NCBI GenBank assembly: GCA_900316365.1
Contig: ONCO01000012.1
Location: 1-60,120 of the forward strand
DNA from: an uncultured Erysipelotrichaceae bacterium
GTDB taxonomy: Bacteria; Bacillota_I; Bacilli_A; RFN20; CAG-826
Direction: 5' to 3'
Length of the DNA stretch: 60,120 nt
Shown piece after piece: positions 45,919 to 54,634 of this stretch. A program made the position numbers and the translations under genes. Position 1 is the stretch's first letter. Every line of letters starts with the position of its first letter. Below the pieces are notes generated by a model, which was not told the origin of the DNA, ran no database searches, and was given only the letters and a program-made list of their open reading frames with translations.

Positions 45919-46953
45919 ATGAAGAATAAGAGTTTGCTTCTTTTTGCGACCAGTATTCTGGCGATGTCTTTAAGCGGATGCGTCAAAAAAGCCGCCCCAG
46001 CAGTTTCTAGCGAAGAAGAACCGCCTGTAGATAACACCGTCGACGTTTTTGTCCTCTCCGGTCAGTCCAACATGGAGGGTTCCACCTATTTTGACAATGG
46101 TAAGCAGTGGCTCCAGAAAGCCTGTGACGCTTTGGAATTAGATAGCACCCCGATGTTTGAAGGCTATGACAACATCCTCACCAGCTTCTATGGCTATTAC
46201 CCATATGAGTCGCCGGTCAAACTCCACGCCGGGAATAAGGAAAACCCAATGGATGGTTTATTCCAGCCGACTAAGGTCGGCATGGGCAACCGCGACGATT
46301 TCATGGGCCCAGAAATCGGCTTAGCCGAAGCCTTAAAAGATAAAGCCACGGAAGAACGTCCCATCTACTTTATTAAATGTGCCTTCTCCGGCAGCGGATT
46401 CAGCTCCAATAACCCAAACTGGGTCATCGATCCAAGCGATAGACGTTATAACGCCGAGCAGAACCTTTACGAGAATAAGCTTAAGGTCTTCACCGAGAAT
46501 AACCTTCGCTTAATCGAAGAAAGCGGCAAGCAGCCTGTCATCCGCGGCTTCCTCTGGCACCAGGGCGAAAGCGATACTGGTAATTCCAACTATCAGAAGC
46601 AGATGGATGGCTTGGTTGAGCGCTTCAGGGAGGATTTCGCGCCTTACGCGATTGATGAAGACGGTCAGAACATCGCCTTCATCGACGGTTATATCTATGA
46701 CGGCCCGAATTCCCCATATGGAAATGGCGCCCAGACCCTCAACAACATGAAGAAGGCCTTGGCCGAGAGCAAGGACAACAACTATGTCGTCAACACTTCC
46801 TATCATATCGAGGGCGGCATGAAGCTTCAAATCGGTCTTCAGCAAGGTGACGTTGAGGGCGGGTGCGATATCTATCATTACAAGACCAAAGATTGCGTCA
46901 GGCTCGGTATGGGTTATGGCGAAATCATCCTCGATAACGTCTTGATTGACTAG
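45919..46953 (+). CDS. Sialate O-acetylesterase-like (CE6/SASA) lipoprotein
   Basis: A 344-residue secreted esterase with lipobox LSGC, Cys at residue 21. The SGNH-type Ser block is LSGQSNMEG at about residues 46-54, and the family block FLWHQGESD is near 213-221. These mark the CE6/sialate O-acetylesterase family, which removes acetyl groups from xylan, sialic acid or similar glycans at the cell surface. It follows an acyltransferase and ligase in the same direction, 92 bp away. The late His block is not certain. Confidence 0.85.
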   Translation: MKNKSLLLFATSILAMSLSGCVKKAAPAVSSEEEPPVDNTVDVFVLSGQSNMEGSTYFDNGKQWLQKACDALELDSTPMFEGYDNILTSFYGYYPYESPVKLHAGNKENPMDGLFQPTKVGMGNRDDFMGPEIGLAEALKDKATEERPIYFIKCAFSGSGFSSNNPNWVIDPSDRRYNAEQNLYENKLKVFTENNLRLIEESGKQPVIRGFLWHQGESDTGNSNYQKQMDGLVERFREDFAPYAIDEDGQNIAFIDGYIYDGPNSPYGNGAQTLNNMKKALAESKDNNYVVNTSYHIEGGMKLQIGLQQGDVEGGCDIYHYKTKDCVRLGMGYGEIILDNVLID

Positions 46954-47117
46954 CCTTCATTCTGACGTTTCGCCGAGAATTGAATGACTTAAGGCGTCAG
47001 ATTGGCTTATTTCGTTCTTTTTGGCCTGGCTTGTTAGTTATAGAATGTAAAAGAATCGCATAACTGCATTTGATTTGATTCTGTCGCCTAAATTTTCATC
47101 TGGAGATGCCTTTCATC

Positions 47118-47825
47118 ATGGAATCTATTCAACAAAAAGACGGTGAAAAGAAGAAACGCTGGTTTACACGCAAAAAGGCCATTATCCTCGGCCTTGTGGC
47201 TTTTGTGTGCGCAGGTTTTGGTGCTGCATTTTGTTTATATATCAACATTTCTCGAAACCAGACCTTCGTAATAAGACCAAGCTTTGGCGATGGTGATATT
47301 TTGAAAGAGGAAAGCGCCGATTGGTTCACGGAGATATCGGCTACTGCAGGGCCTTTCAAAGAACAAAGAATAAGAGTTTCATTTGGTCATGGCTCCTACT
47401 TTAAATGGATGATCGAAGAAGGAGAAATCATCGCCAACGAAAACCAAAAAACTGTTTTATCAGTTAACCGAGAAGTGTTTTTCACGCAAAAAGATGGTAG
47501 TGGAAGATTTGAAGATTCCGTCATTTATGAGAACCACGCTACTTTTGGGAAGCATCTGATAACAAATGATTTCGTTTTTGACAGCGAAAGCCTCTTCGTA
47601 GTCGATAGAATTGGGGTTGGCGATCTTCCAAAAACGGCTTCTAATGGTAAATTAGACAATCTCATAAAATATAGCGTCAGCATTAGGGCTGAAGACGGTG
47701 GCGAACTCGACTATTCCTACAACAGCGATCGAGATGTTCCGCTTGCTTCGATACGAAGCCACTGGGTTACAATGGTTGCTTTTTCCAATTCCGATGGTGG
47801 AATCCGCTTATTTTGCTTGAATTAA
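47118..47825 (+). CDS. Single-span membrane protein with outer domain, unknown
   Basis: A 235-residue protein with a basic N-terminus (KKKRWFTRKK), one helix at about residues 21-44 and an outside domain of about 190 residues rich in beta strands. No family recognised. The ATG at 47118 has ggag 11 bp upstream; the ATG at 47106 is too close to it. It stands alone between the esterase gene and a degraded stretch. Confidence 0.65.
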   Translation: MESIQQKDGEKKKRWFTRKKAIILGLVAFVCAGFGAAFCLYINISRNQTFVIRPSFGDGDILKEESADWFTEISATAGPFKEQRIRVSFGHGSYFKWMIEEGEIIANENQKTVLSVNREVFFTQKDGSGRFEDSVIYENHATFGKHLITNDFVFDSESLFVVDRIGVGDLPKTASNGKLDNLIKYSVSIRAEDGGELDYSYNSDRDVPLASIRSHWVTMVAFSNSDGGIRLFCLN

Positions 47826-47838
47826 TAGATGATATTTT

Positions 47839-48048
47839 ATGAAGAGTGTTTTGCTGTTTCTGTTGGGTTTTGTCGCCATGGGTTTAAGGCGTTTCTTACG
47901 ATGACGATGGTGGCAGCGGTCGCAATGCTTCTATCACGGCTGCCTTTTCCTCGGCGATAACCTATTACATCGTGATTTCGCAGTATGACAACAACAATCC
48001 GATTGAGGAAAAAGAAACAATCGATATTCAGTTGTTAGCACAGTTTTA
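47839..48048 (+). pseudogene. Possible broken small gene between unknown protein and tex
   Basis: An ATG at 47839 starts a signal-peptide-like run (MKSVLLFLLGFVAMG) that ends at a TGA after about 20 codons. In another frame an open stretch from about 47888 to a TAA at 48046-48048 encodes a Gly/Ser-rich segment and then SAITYYIVISQYDNNNP. Together they look like one short exported protein that lost its frame. The length is too small for certainty, and no homologue is known to me. Confidence 0.25.
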
Positions 48049-48123
48049 ATGGACCGTGCCTCCTCTATTTATAAACTCTTTTTTGTAGATAAACACCTCG
48101 CGTTAGTTGATACTAAAAAGGCT

Positions 48124-50271
48124 ATGAATATTTCGTCTCGTCTCGTTGAAGAACTCCAACTTAAGGAGTCCTCTGTTGTTGCCGCAATCGCTTTGCTCGA
48201 TGAAGGCAACACCGTTCCTTTTATCGCCCGTTATCGTAAGGAAGTCACGGGCAACCTCACGGATAATGACCTCCGCCGCCTGGAGGAGAGACTTAACTAT
48301 CTCCGCAATCTCCAAGCGAGGATGGACACCGTCATCTCCTCGATCGAAGAGCAGGGGAAGCTCACCGATGAGTTAAAAGAGAAAATCGAAAACGCGAAGA
48401 CCCTCGCCGAAGTCGAGGACCTTTACCGTCCTTATAAGCAGAAGAAAAAGACCCGCGCGGTCATCGCGAAAGAACGCGGCCTTGAGCCTCTTGCCAAGAC
48501 CATTCTTAAAGGCAGAAAAGAAAGAGATTTTGATACATATCTCTCTACTTTCGTTAATCCGGAGAAAGGCGTTAAAGATGAGGAGGCCGCTCTTCAAGGC
48601 GCTTCCGACATCATCGCCGAGGAGATAAGCGATAACGCCGACTATCGTTCTTTCATCAAAGGCTTCATCGCCCGTAATGGCCATCTTGTCTCGAAAGAAG
48701 CCAAGAGGGATGAAAGGGATACATATCATCTTTACGCTTCCTTCAATGAGAAGCTTTCCTCTTTAAGGGCTTATCAGATTCTCGCCATCAACCGCGGGGA
48801 GAAACAAGAATGCCTTAAGGTCAAACTCGAATACGCTTTAGAGCCAATCACTAAGCATATTGCCTACGATTACACCTATCGCAATGATTTCGCCGATTTC
48901 TTAGATAAGACCATCCTTGATTCCCTTAACCGCCTCATCCTTCCTTCCGTCGAGAATGAGATTCGCGGCGAGTTAACCGAGAAAGCCGAAGACGCCTCCA
49001 TCGAGGTCTTTAAGAAGAACCTTAAATCCCTTCTCCTTTATCCGCCTCTAAAAGGCAAGGTTGTTCTAGGCTTTGACCCTGGTTTCCGTACTGGTTGCAA
49101 ATACGCGCTCGTTAATGAGAATGGCATCCCTACCAAGGTAGGTGTCGTCAATATCACCGCCGCCTCGAAAGCGGAAATCGAAAGGGCTCGCGTTGAGATC
49201 CTTAACCTCTTATCGCATAACAAAATCGACTATATCGCCTTAGGCAACGGCACGGCCTCCCGTGAATCGGAAGCCGAATTATCTAAGATCATTAAGGATA
49301 ACCATCTTCCGGTTAAGATCTTCATCGTCAACGAAAGCGGCGCCTCTGTTTATAGCGCCTCCAAACTTGGCGAAGCCGAATTCCCAGAACTCAGTGTCGA
49401 GAAAAGAAGTGCGATCTCCTTGGCTAGACGTCTTCAGGACCCACTCAACGAGTTGGTCAAGATTGAGCCAAAAGCCATCGGTGTCGGCCAGTATCAGCAT
49501 GACATGAATCAGACCAAACTCGAGGATTCTCTTTCTAAAGTGGTGGAGGATTGCGTTAACTCCGTCGGCGTTAACCTCAATAATGCCTCGCCCTCCGTCC
49601 TCCAATATGTCTCAGGCATCAACAAAGCGATTGCCCAGAACATCTATAACTATCTCAAGGAGAACGGAAAGTTCGAGAAGAGGGCTGACTTAAAGAAAGT
49701 CCCGAAGCTTGGTCCTAAAGCCTATGAGCAGTGCGCTGGCTTCTTGCGCGTCTATGGCGGTTCCGAACCTTTGGATACTACCTCGATCCATCCAGAGTCC
49801 TATCCGGCCGCGAAAGCTATCCTCAAAGCCACAAAAATCGATATACAAAATGACTCGGTTTCCTTAAAAGAGGCTAAATTAGAGGGCTTCGACTTAAAGG
49901 CTTTCTCCGCCCAATATGGGGTTGGCGAAGAAACCCTTCATGACATTGTCGAGGAAATCAAACGCCCTGGCCGCGACCTTCGCGATGACATGAAGATCGT
50001 CGAGCTTAACCAAGAGGCCAAAGACATCAAGGACCTTAAGCCTGGCATGATCCTTAATGGGACCGTCAGGAATATCATGGACTTTGGCATGTTCGTCGAT
50101 ATCAACGTTCATCAGGATGGGTTGGTCCATATCTCCGAAGTGGCCAATAAGTTCGTAAAGAATATCTCCGAACTCTATTCCATCGGCGATGTCGTCAAAG
50201 TCAAAGTCTTGAGCGTTGACGTCGAAAAGAAACGTATCGGTCTCTCTATCAAGCAGGTTTCTGCGGAGTAA
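48124..50271 (+). CDS. tex: Tex-family S1 RNA-binding transcription accessory protein
   Basis: A 715-residue cytosolic protein of the Tex family. The N-terminal helical domain holds PFIARYRKEVTGNL (about 31-44); a YqgF/RNase H-like domain starts near 330 (GFDPGFRTGCK); helix-hairpin-helix repeats follow (about 495-570); the C-terminal S1 domain is about 640-712 (GMILNGTVRNIMDFGMFVD). Tex proteins bind nucleic acid and affect transcription; the exact role is debated. The ATG at 48124 begins the usual MNISSRLVEEL; the 25 codons before it are not family-like. Confidence 0.92.
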   Translation: MNISSRLVEELQLKESSVVAAIALLDEGNTVPFIARYRKEVTGNLTDNDLRRLEERLNYLRNLQARMDTVISSIEEQGKLTDELKEKIENAKTLAEVEDLYRPYKQKKKTRAVIAKERGLEPLAKTILKGRKERDFDTYLSTFVNPEKGVKDEEAALQGASDIIAEEISDNADYRSFIKGFIARNGHLVSKEAKRDERDTYHLYASFNEKLSSLRAYQILAINRGEKQECLKVKLEYALEPITKHIAYDYTYRNDFADFLDKTILDSLNRLILPSVENEIRGELTEKAEDASIEVFKKNLKSLLLYPPLKGKVVLGFDPGFRTGCKYALVNENGIPTKVGVVNITAASKAEIERARVEILNLLSHNKIDYIALGNGTASRESEAELSKIIKDNHLPVKIFIVNESGASVYSASKLGEAEFPELSVEKRSAISLARRLQDPLNELVKIEPKAIGVGQYQHDMNQTKLEDSLSKVVEDCVNSVGVNLNNASPSVLQYVSGINKAIAQNIYNYLKENGKFEKRADLKKVPKLGPKAYEQCAGFLRVYGGSEPLDTTSIHPESYPAAKAILKATKIDIQNDSVSLKEAKLEGFDLKAFSAQYGVGEETLHDIVEEIKRPGRDLRDDMKIVELNQEAKDIKDLKPGMILNGTVRNIMDFGMFVDINVHQDGLVHISEVANKFVKNISELYSIGDVVKVKVLSVDVEKKRIGLSIKQVSAE

Positions 50272-50277
50272 ATAACG

Positions 50278-50310
50278 GCAAACCCTGAGGGAACTCAGGG
50301 TTGCAGTTTT
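50278..50310 (+). terminator. Terminator of tex
   Basis: Stem of about 10 bp (gcaaaccctga / tcagggttgc) followed by cagtttt, immediately after the tex stop. Confidence 0.75.
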
Positions 50311-50497
50311 ACAAAAATTCGGAATCGCTGACAAAAAGAAGGAGAGGGTCTATTCGCTCTCCGGCGGTCAAAGGCAGAGGGTCGCGATTGCAAGAGCCAT
50401 CATCATAGTAACCCACGACCCTGAAGTTGCGGGGGCCTTTGAAAAATCATTTTTCCTCGATGGCGCTGTATTAAGCGAAGAATGTACTTCGAAATAG
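50304..50497 (+). pseudogene. Remnant of a LolD-type ABC transporter ATPase gene
   Basis: An open frame of 63 codons with no start. It reads LQKFGIADKKKERV, then the ABC signature LSGGQRQRVAIARAI, then jumps at once to IIVTHDPEVAGAFE, the switch-His region, and ends with a TAG. About 40 residues that must lie between (Walker B included) are deleted, and the whole front half is gone. It is most like the ATPase at 21831-22541 (LGISDKKKEKV..., LSGGQRQRLAIARAL). It shows that a second such transporter once stood here. Confidence 0.85.
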
Positions 50498-50564
50498 GTA
50501 TTTGAGACCACTAAAAAACCAGCAGAATTTTTCCAACGTGAATTGGTGTTTGGTTTTCTAAGAT

Positions 50565-51221
50565 CTAATCTAATGTGGCTATGTCGTAATAGAAGCACCG
50601 GTAATCGCCGTGCGTTTTGTCTTTGTGATAATGCCCGAAATACCATTTCTTGAAATTGGTTCTGGCTTTTAATTCGTCCAGCTTATCGGTGTCATCATCC
50701 GCCTCAAACGGGAACATCCGCGTCAATGTGCTAGTTGGCGCGCAATGGGTGATAACGTAATCGACCTCGTAGTTATATCTTTCAAGGTTCTTATAGGCGT
50801 TCTCTAGATCTTCTTTGGTGATGTTTTCTTCTTCCCACCAACTGATTCTGTTTCGCCTAAGGTATTTGTCGATTGAGGTGGCGCCACCCATCGCGAGGAA
50901 GGTTTTGCCTTCTATGGTCATTATTTCACCACGTAGGATATGGAAGACATTCGGGCTGACTTTGTGCGCTTTCGCGCCAAATATCTCTACGATCGGAAGG
51001 GCGTTAAGCATCTCGAAGTTCTCGTGATTGCCATCGATGAATAAGACAGTCAGGCCTAAAGAGGAATACTCTTTGGTGTAGTTATCTCTTTCGTTCCAAA
51101 GCACTGCGCAGTCGCCAAGAATCAAAAGAACGTCATCTTTCTTTGCGGGATGCTCTTTGAAATAGATTTCGAGTTTTTGGAAGTCATTTAAGCCATGGGT
51201 GTCGCCGGTAACGTAGATCAT
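50565..51221 (-). CDS. Calcineurin-like metallophosphoesterase
   Basis: A 218-residue cytosolic phosphoesterase. Metal motifs in order: GDTHG (residues 6-10), GDCAV (36-40), GNHEN (64-68), THCAPTS (about 152-158) and GHYHKD (about 194-199). These form the usual two-metal site. It resembles small stand-alone bacterial phosphodiesterases/phosphatases; substrate unknown. It is preceded on the minus strand by a DUF4256 gene about 130 bp upstream with a terminator between, so it is probably transcribed alone. Confidence 0.88.
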   Translation of the reverse strand: MIYVTGDTHGLNDFQKLEIYFKEHPAKKDDVLLILGDCAVLWNERDNYTKEYSSLGLTVLFIDGNHENFEMLNALPIVEIFGAKAHKVSPNVFHILRGEIMTIEGKTFLAMGGATSIDKYLRRNRISWWEEENITKEDLENAYKNLERYNYEVDYVITHCAPTSTLTRMFPFEADDDTDKLDELKARTNFKKWYFGHYHKDKTHGDYRCFYYDIATLD

Positions 51222-51321
51222 ATTTAGACCTCAACAATCTTTGCGCTTAAATTCTAACGCCTCATCATAGGCACGAAGCGCCAAGATAAAGGCTTTTTTC
51301 TTTTGGGCGTGTCGAAGAAAG

Positions 51322-51345
51322 AAAAAATGCCGATTGGCTCGGCAT
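51322..51345 (-). terminator. Terminator of the DUF4256 gene
   Basis: On the minus strand atgccga / tcggcat (51345-51327) with a 5-nt loop is followed by TTTTTT. It lies just after the stop at 51357. Confidence 0.85.
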
Positions 51346-51356
51346 CTTAACTTTGC

Positions 51357-51893
51357 TTATTTCCTGGCGACTTTGACTTTGCAGCGGAATCCGCGATTTA
51401 GCGGCGCCGTTTCCGCGGAAGAGTAATAAACGAAGGCACGTCCGTTGTGTTCTCCCCCGAAAATCGCATCCCCGTGGGCCCTAAATCCTTCATCAGTCTT
51501 GAGCCAATCGGTGCTCTTGGTGTCGAATTCGCCAAGGGAGCAAAGCAAGCGGAAATCTTCTTCCCTAAGGATGTGGGCGGATAGGCCTTTGGCCCTCCTT
51601 TCTACGCTATTGCGGGGAGGGTTGTCTTTCCTTGCGTGATAGGCCGCTTCGTCATAGCAGAGGCCCCGTCTGGAGGCGGGCGATTCTTTGCAGCAGTCGA
51701 AGAAGTAATAATAATCGTCGTCGACAGAAACGAGATCGACTTCTCCCCCGGCTTCTTCGAGATATAAAAGCACGTTGATGTTTTCGGCTTTCCTTAGGCA
51801 TTCTTTGACGTCGATGACGTTGGCTTCCGGATGCTTCATATAAGCAGAGAGGAAACGCTTTTCCCAAATTCTAAGAAACTCTTCTTTTTCCAT
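51357..51893 (-). CDS. DUF4256 family protein
   Basis: A 178-residue soluble protein. Its sequence follows the DUF4256 pattern closely: EEAGGEVDLVSVD, a FFDCCKESPASRRGLCYDEAA stretch in the middle (residues about 64-84), HARKDNPP, and FDTKSTDWLKT near 127-137. The family has no known function. The ATG at 51893 has a ggggg-type site 8 bp upstream and starts the conserved MEKEEFL region; the ATG 48 bp earlier is unlikely. Confidence 0.85.
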   Translation of the reverse strand: MEKEEFLRIWEKRFLSAYMKHPEANVIDVKECLRKAENINVLLYLEEAGGEVDLVSVDDDYYYFFDCCKESPASRRGLCYDEAAYHARKDNPPRNSVERRAKGLSAHILREEDFRLLCSLGEFDTKSTDWLKTDEGFRAHGDAIFGGEHNGRAFVYYSSAETAPLNRGFRCKVKVARK

Positions 51894-52080
51894 AAATCTA
51901 CCCCCGTTCGTGGTTGGTTCTATTGGGTCATAATCAAGCAAGGACGAAAAAAGGCAACAAATTTTTATCCAATACGCTTAAAAATGGGCTTTAGGAATAA
52001 GAAATTTACTCTTCTAAAATATTTTGCATTTTGACGCGGAAAAATAGAGATTTTATCGGCTTTTTATAGTAAAATTATTT

Positions 52081-52219
52081 GAAACACATGGGGGAGAAAC
52101 TCACGCGATACCCGCTAATGCGAGTGCCTGCATGTGGATATGAACCCTATTAAGGGTTATACTTTTTAAAACAATCCCGCACACATAAGTGTACATTTTA
52201 GGTTCGGAGGATTACTAAC
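52081..52219 (+). ncRNA. Structured 5' leader ahead of the McrB-like membrane operon
   Basis: This stretch is between AT-rich DNA (TATAGT -10-like box at 52065) and a ggagg site before the ATG at 52220. It can fold: cacatg (52085-52090) with catgtg (52131-52136), extended by ggg with cct, and inside it actc (52099-52102) with gagt (52122-52125). Then comes a hairpin aaccct-att-aagggtt (about 52144-52159) followed after four bases by TTTTT, which looks like a weak terminator, and a last small hairpin acac/gtgt. The order aptamer-like fold, terminator-like hairpin, gene suggests a cis-regulator. It does not fit any riboswitch class I can recall. Confidence 0.4.
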
Positions 52220-53155
52220 ATGGCCAAAATGCACGGACATTACTTCGGGCGCGGAAGAAAGATCATGACCCGTTACTTCAGACGTAACGCGAGTGGTCTG
52301 CTTCTATATTTCGCCTATTCGATTGCCAGGATCGTCGGAGACGTTTTATTGATACTTCTCCCGGTGTTTGCCACTTCTAGTTTTAATAGCGCGCACATGC
52401 TTAAGGAAACTGGTGACCTCTATTTAAGCAAGAGCTTTGACCACGCGGAGGACGAGAAGTCGTATCGTTCTCTCCTTATCTTCGCCGCGGTAGTGGTCTT
52501 GGGGGCCGGCGCTTTGATTGCCGGGCTCATCTTCCTTAACGAATATATCCGCTTCATTTTGTTCTTGGCGATTCTAAACCCTGATTCGGCCTCGATCTTC
52601 TATTGGATGACCTTCGCGGTCTTCACCATCATCGAATCCGTGATCGGCTTTTATGCCTTCGGCTTAATCCAGGTCGCCTCTTATATCAGCCGCAAGAACC
52701 CGTCTCTCGGCGTTGGCGATATCGCCTATGACTCGATGCAGTACATGAAGAACCACGGCGGCAAATTATTCATCGTCGACTTCGAAGTCACGATCTACTA
52801 CGCCCTTTGGGTTGTCTTCTATCCGGTTGCTTGGTTCGTCTTCCCTAACCTCTCCAGCGGACTTGAAGGCATCTTCCCTCTCCTCTTCACAATCCTCCGT
52901 TACGTTGAACTTCTCTTCATGATCTTCCACCTCGTGGTGCTTCTCCCGCATTTCATGATGCTTATCACCGTCTCTCCATATCTTTTATTCGAGGAGACCG
53001 CCGATGCATCCCGCCATGTCGTCATCTATCCGAAGAAGAAGGATGAAGTCACCGAACCTGATACTCGCGGACGTTATATCAGCGCCATCCCGCTCAATGA
53101 GCTGGTCGACGATGAGAATCACCCGCTTGAAGTCAATAGCGATGATAGGAGGTAA
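52220..53155 (+). CDS. Polytopic membrane protein, first gene of McrB-like operon
   Basis: A 311-residue membrane protein with a basic N-terminus (HYFGRGRKIMTRYFRR) and five or six helices at about 26-50, 83-106, 132-158, 190-212 and 225-260. A charged, hydrophilic tail (about 262-311) is probably cytoplasmic. No family recognised. It has a ggagg site and is the promoter-proximal gene of a tight operon: its stop is followed directly by the next ATG. It may form the membrane base of the complex; that is inference. Confidence 0.75.
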   Translation: MAKMHGHYFGRGRKIMTRYFRRNASGLLLYFAYSIARIVGDVLLILLPVFATSSFNSAHMLKETGDLYLSKSFDHAEDEKSYRSLLIFAAVVVLGAGALIAGLIFLNEYIRFILFLAILNPDSASIFYWMTFAVFTIIESVIGFYAFGLIQVASYISRKNPSLGVGDIAYDSMQYMKNHGGKLFIVDFEVTIYYALWVVFYPVAWFVFPNLSSGLEGIFPLLFTILRYVELLFMIFHLVVLLPHFMMLITVSPYLLFEETADASRHVVIYPKKKDEVTEPDTRGRYISAIPLNELVDDENHPLEVNSDDRR

Positions 53156-53907
53156 TGCAGATGATTAATCTCCCATTATTCATAGACTTCGAAATACCTC
53201 TTCCTTTCACCGAGTCTGAGGAAGGACCGCTTCTTTTGCTCATCAACCAGGGCCTATTGGGCATCATTATGATTGTTTTCTCCTTCCTCTTCTTATTGCT
53301 CGGCGTCGCGATCGCCAACAGGATCGTGGCCGATAGGGTCCCTCATATCCATCCGACCACCGGCATCGGCGGATCTATCATCAGCCCGATACCAGACGTC
53401 AAAAGCGCCCGCTTCGTCGAAGAAGGTAACGCTGGCGCCATCCAGGTCGAATTAAACGAAGACGCTTCCCGTTTCCATATCTACCTTTACCAAATCGGCT
53501 TAAGGAATGGCAAACCGGTTTGCAAATACCGCCGCCGCCTTTTGATCGTCCCAAAGGAAGGCGATGCCCGTCATTACACCGTTATCAAAGATAAGAAAGT
53601 CAACGCCTTCGCCATCGATGAAGATCCGATCAAAGGGCATCTTCATATTTCGATCGCCGCCTTGATCTTCGCGCCAATCATCATGTCTTTCTTCGCCTTC
53701 AGTGCCATTTATTCCGCCGTTTGGGGCGTATTCTTCTTTTTGCAGGATTACGCCGACAGCACCGGCCAATATTTCGTCTATGGCTTAGAGGCTCCGTTTG
53801 AGAGGCCTGATTCGGTTCAGCTTCTTTTGATCGGCACCGCCATTATTTTCGTGGCGACCTTCCTTATCGTCTTCGCCACCGCCCATGAAGGAAGGAGGAA
53901 GAACTAA
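53155..53907 (+). CDS. Membrane protein with cytoplasmic beta domain, unknown
   Basis: A 250-residue protein. One helix near 25-52, then a soluble part of about 100 residues (SPIPDVKSARFVEEGNAGAI, FHIYLYQIGLR, KYRRRLLIVPKEG) that looks beta-rich, then two more helices at about 160-188 and 220-245. No family recognised. The ATG is shared with the preceding stop region (aggaggtaATG), and the following gene begins on the last base, so the proteins are probably made in fixed ratio. Confidence 0.72.
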   Translation: MQMINLPLFIDFEIPLPFTESEEGPLLLLINQGLLGIIMIVFSFLFLLLGVAIANRIVADRVPHIHPTTGIGGSIISPIPDVKSARFVEEGNAGAIQVELNEDASRFHIYLYQIGLRNGKPVCKYRRRLLIVPKEGDARHYTVIKDKKVNAFAIDEDPIKGHLHISIAALIFAPIIMSFFAFSAIYSAVWGVFFFLQDYADSTGQYFVYGLEAPFERPDSVQLLLIGTAIIFVATFLIVFATAHEGRRKN

Positions 53908-54632
53908 TGAACTGCGCCTCATTTGTCCGCAAAGTCAACTTCCGCGTTTCCGGAAGCGGCTTCTCCTTAGTCAGCGCCGTCTTCTATGAAGATGATAAGC
54001 GCGTTTACGCCTTCCTCAGCTTCCGCAACAATTCCGCCTCCCACGTCCGTGGCTGCACCCTTCGCATCACCCCATATGACGCCGACCGCAAACCGATGAC
54101 CGGCTTTGCCGCCCGCATCGATGATTTAGAGCTCCCGGTCAATAGGGAGATAGAATATGCTTCTCCTCTCCTTCTTCCGAAAGACGCTTTCGCCTTTAAC
54201 TGGAACTTCTACGAGATCGAATATTCCAACCCGCTTAAGGTCAAAGACTATGGCACGGTCGTTTCCAATGCCAAGGTCAATCAATCCGTCGGCAATGTCT
54301 CTGCTGAAGCCCAGGCCGAAGCAGAATATGAAGAGGCCAACGTCAGAGAAGAGGTGGCCATGCCATCTGAACTCGACGAGGTCATCGAGAAAGTCAGGCA
54401 GCTTCCATTTAGGAAGATCAAGAAGAAATCCGCTTCCAAAGGAACCTTCTTCGCCATCTTTATCCCGGTTTTAGTTGTCGCGGCCTTGCTCGTATTGCTC
54501 TTGGCCTTGATATCCACTTCAGGCGGGACTTTAGAATCATTCTTCGCCAATCTATTCGGTTCTGGAGAGCCAGAAGGCGATTTCTATTCAAGAGCCTTGC
54601 TCCCTTTGTTTATGCAAGGAGTTAGGAGGTAA
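53907..54632 (+). CDS. Tail-anchored protein with beta-sandwich-like domain, unknown
   Basis: A 241-residue protein. Residues 1-125 have the alternating pattern of a beta-sandwich (YAFLSFRNNSASHVRGCTL, ITPYDADRKPM) and no signal peptide, so this part should be cytoplasmic. A Glu/Ala-rich helix (about 133-170) follows, then one membrane helix at about 182-208 and a short tail. It could be a cytoplasmic sensor held at the membrane. No family recognised. Confidence 0.7.
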   Translation: MNCASFVRKVNFRVSGSGFSLVSAVFYEDDKRVYAFLSFRNNSASHVRGCTLRITPYDADRKPMTGFAARIDDLELPVNREIEYASPLLLPKDAFAFNWNFYEIEYSNPLKVKDYGTVVSNAKVNQSVGNVSAEAQAEAEYEEANVREEVAMPSELDEVIEKVRQLPFRKIKKKSASKGTFFAIFIPVLVVAALLVLLLALISTSGGTLESFFANLFGSGEPEGDFYSRALLPLFMQGVRR

Positions 54633-54634
54633 CC

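Noticed and set aside
52081..52219. Leader as a known riboswitch (THF, yybP-ykoY, preQ1, SAM, c-di-GMP, ZTP were considered)
   Set aside because: The conserved core sequences of these classes are not present; only general stem structure is seen.
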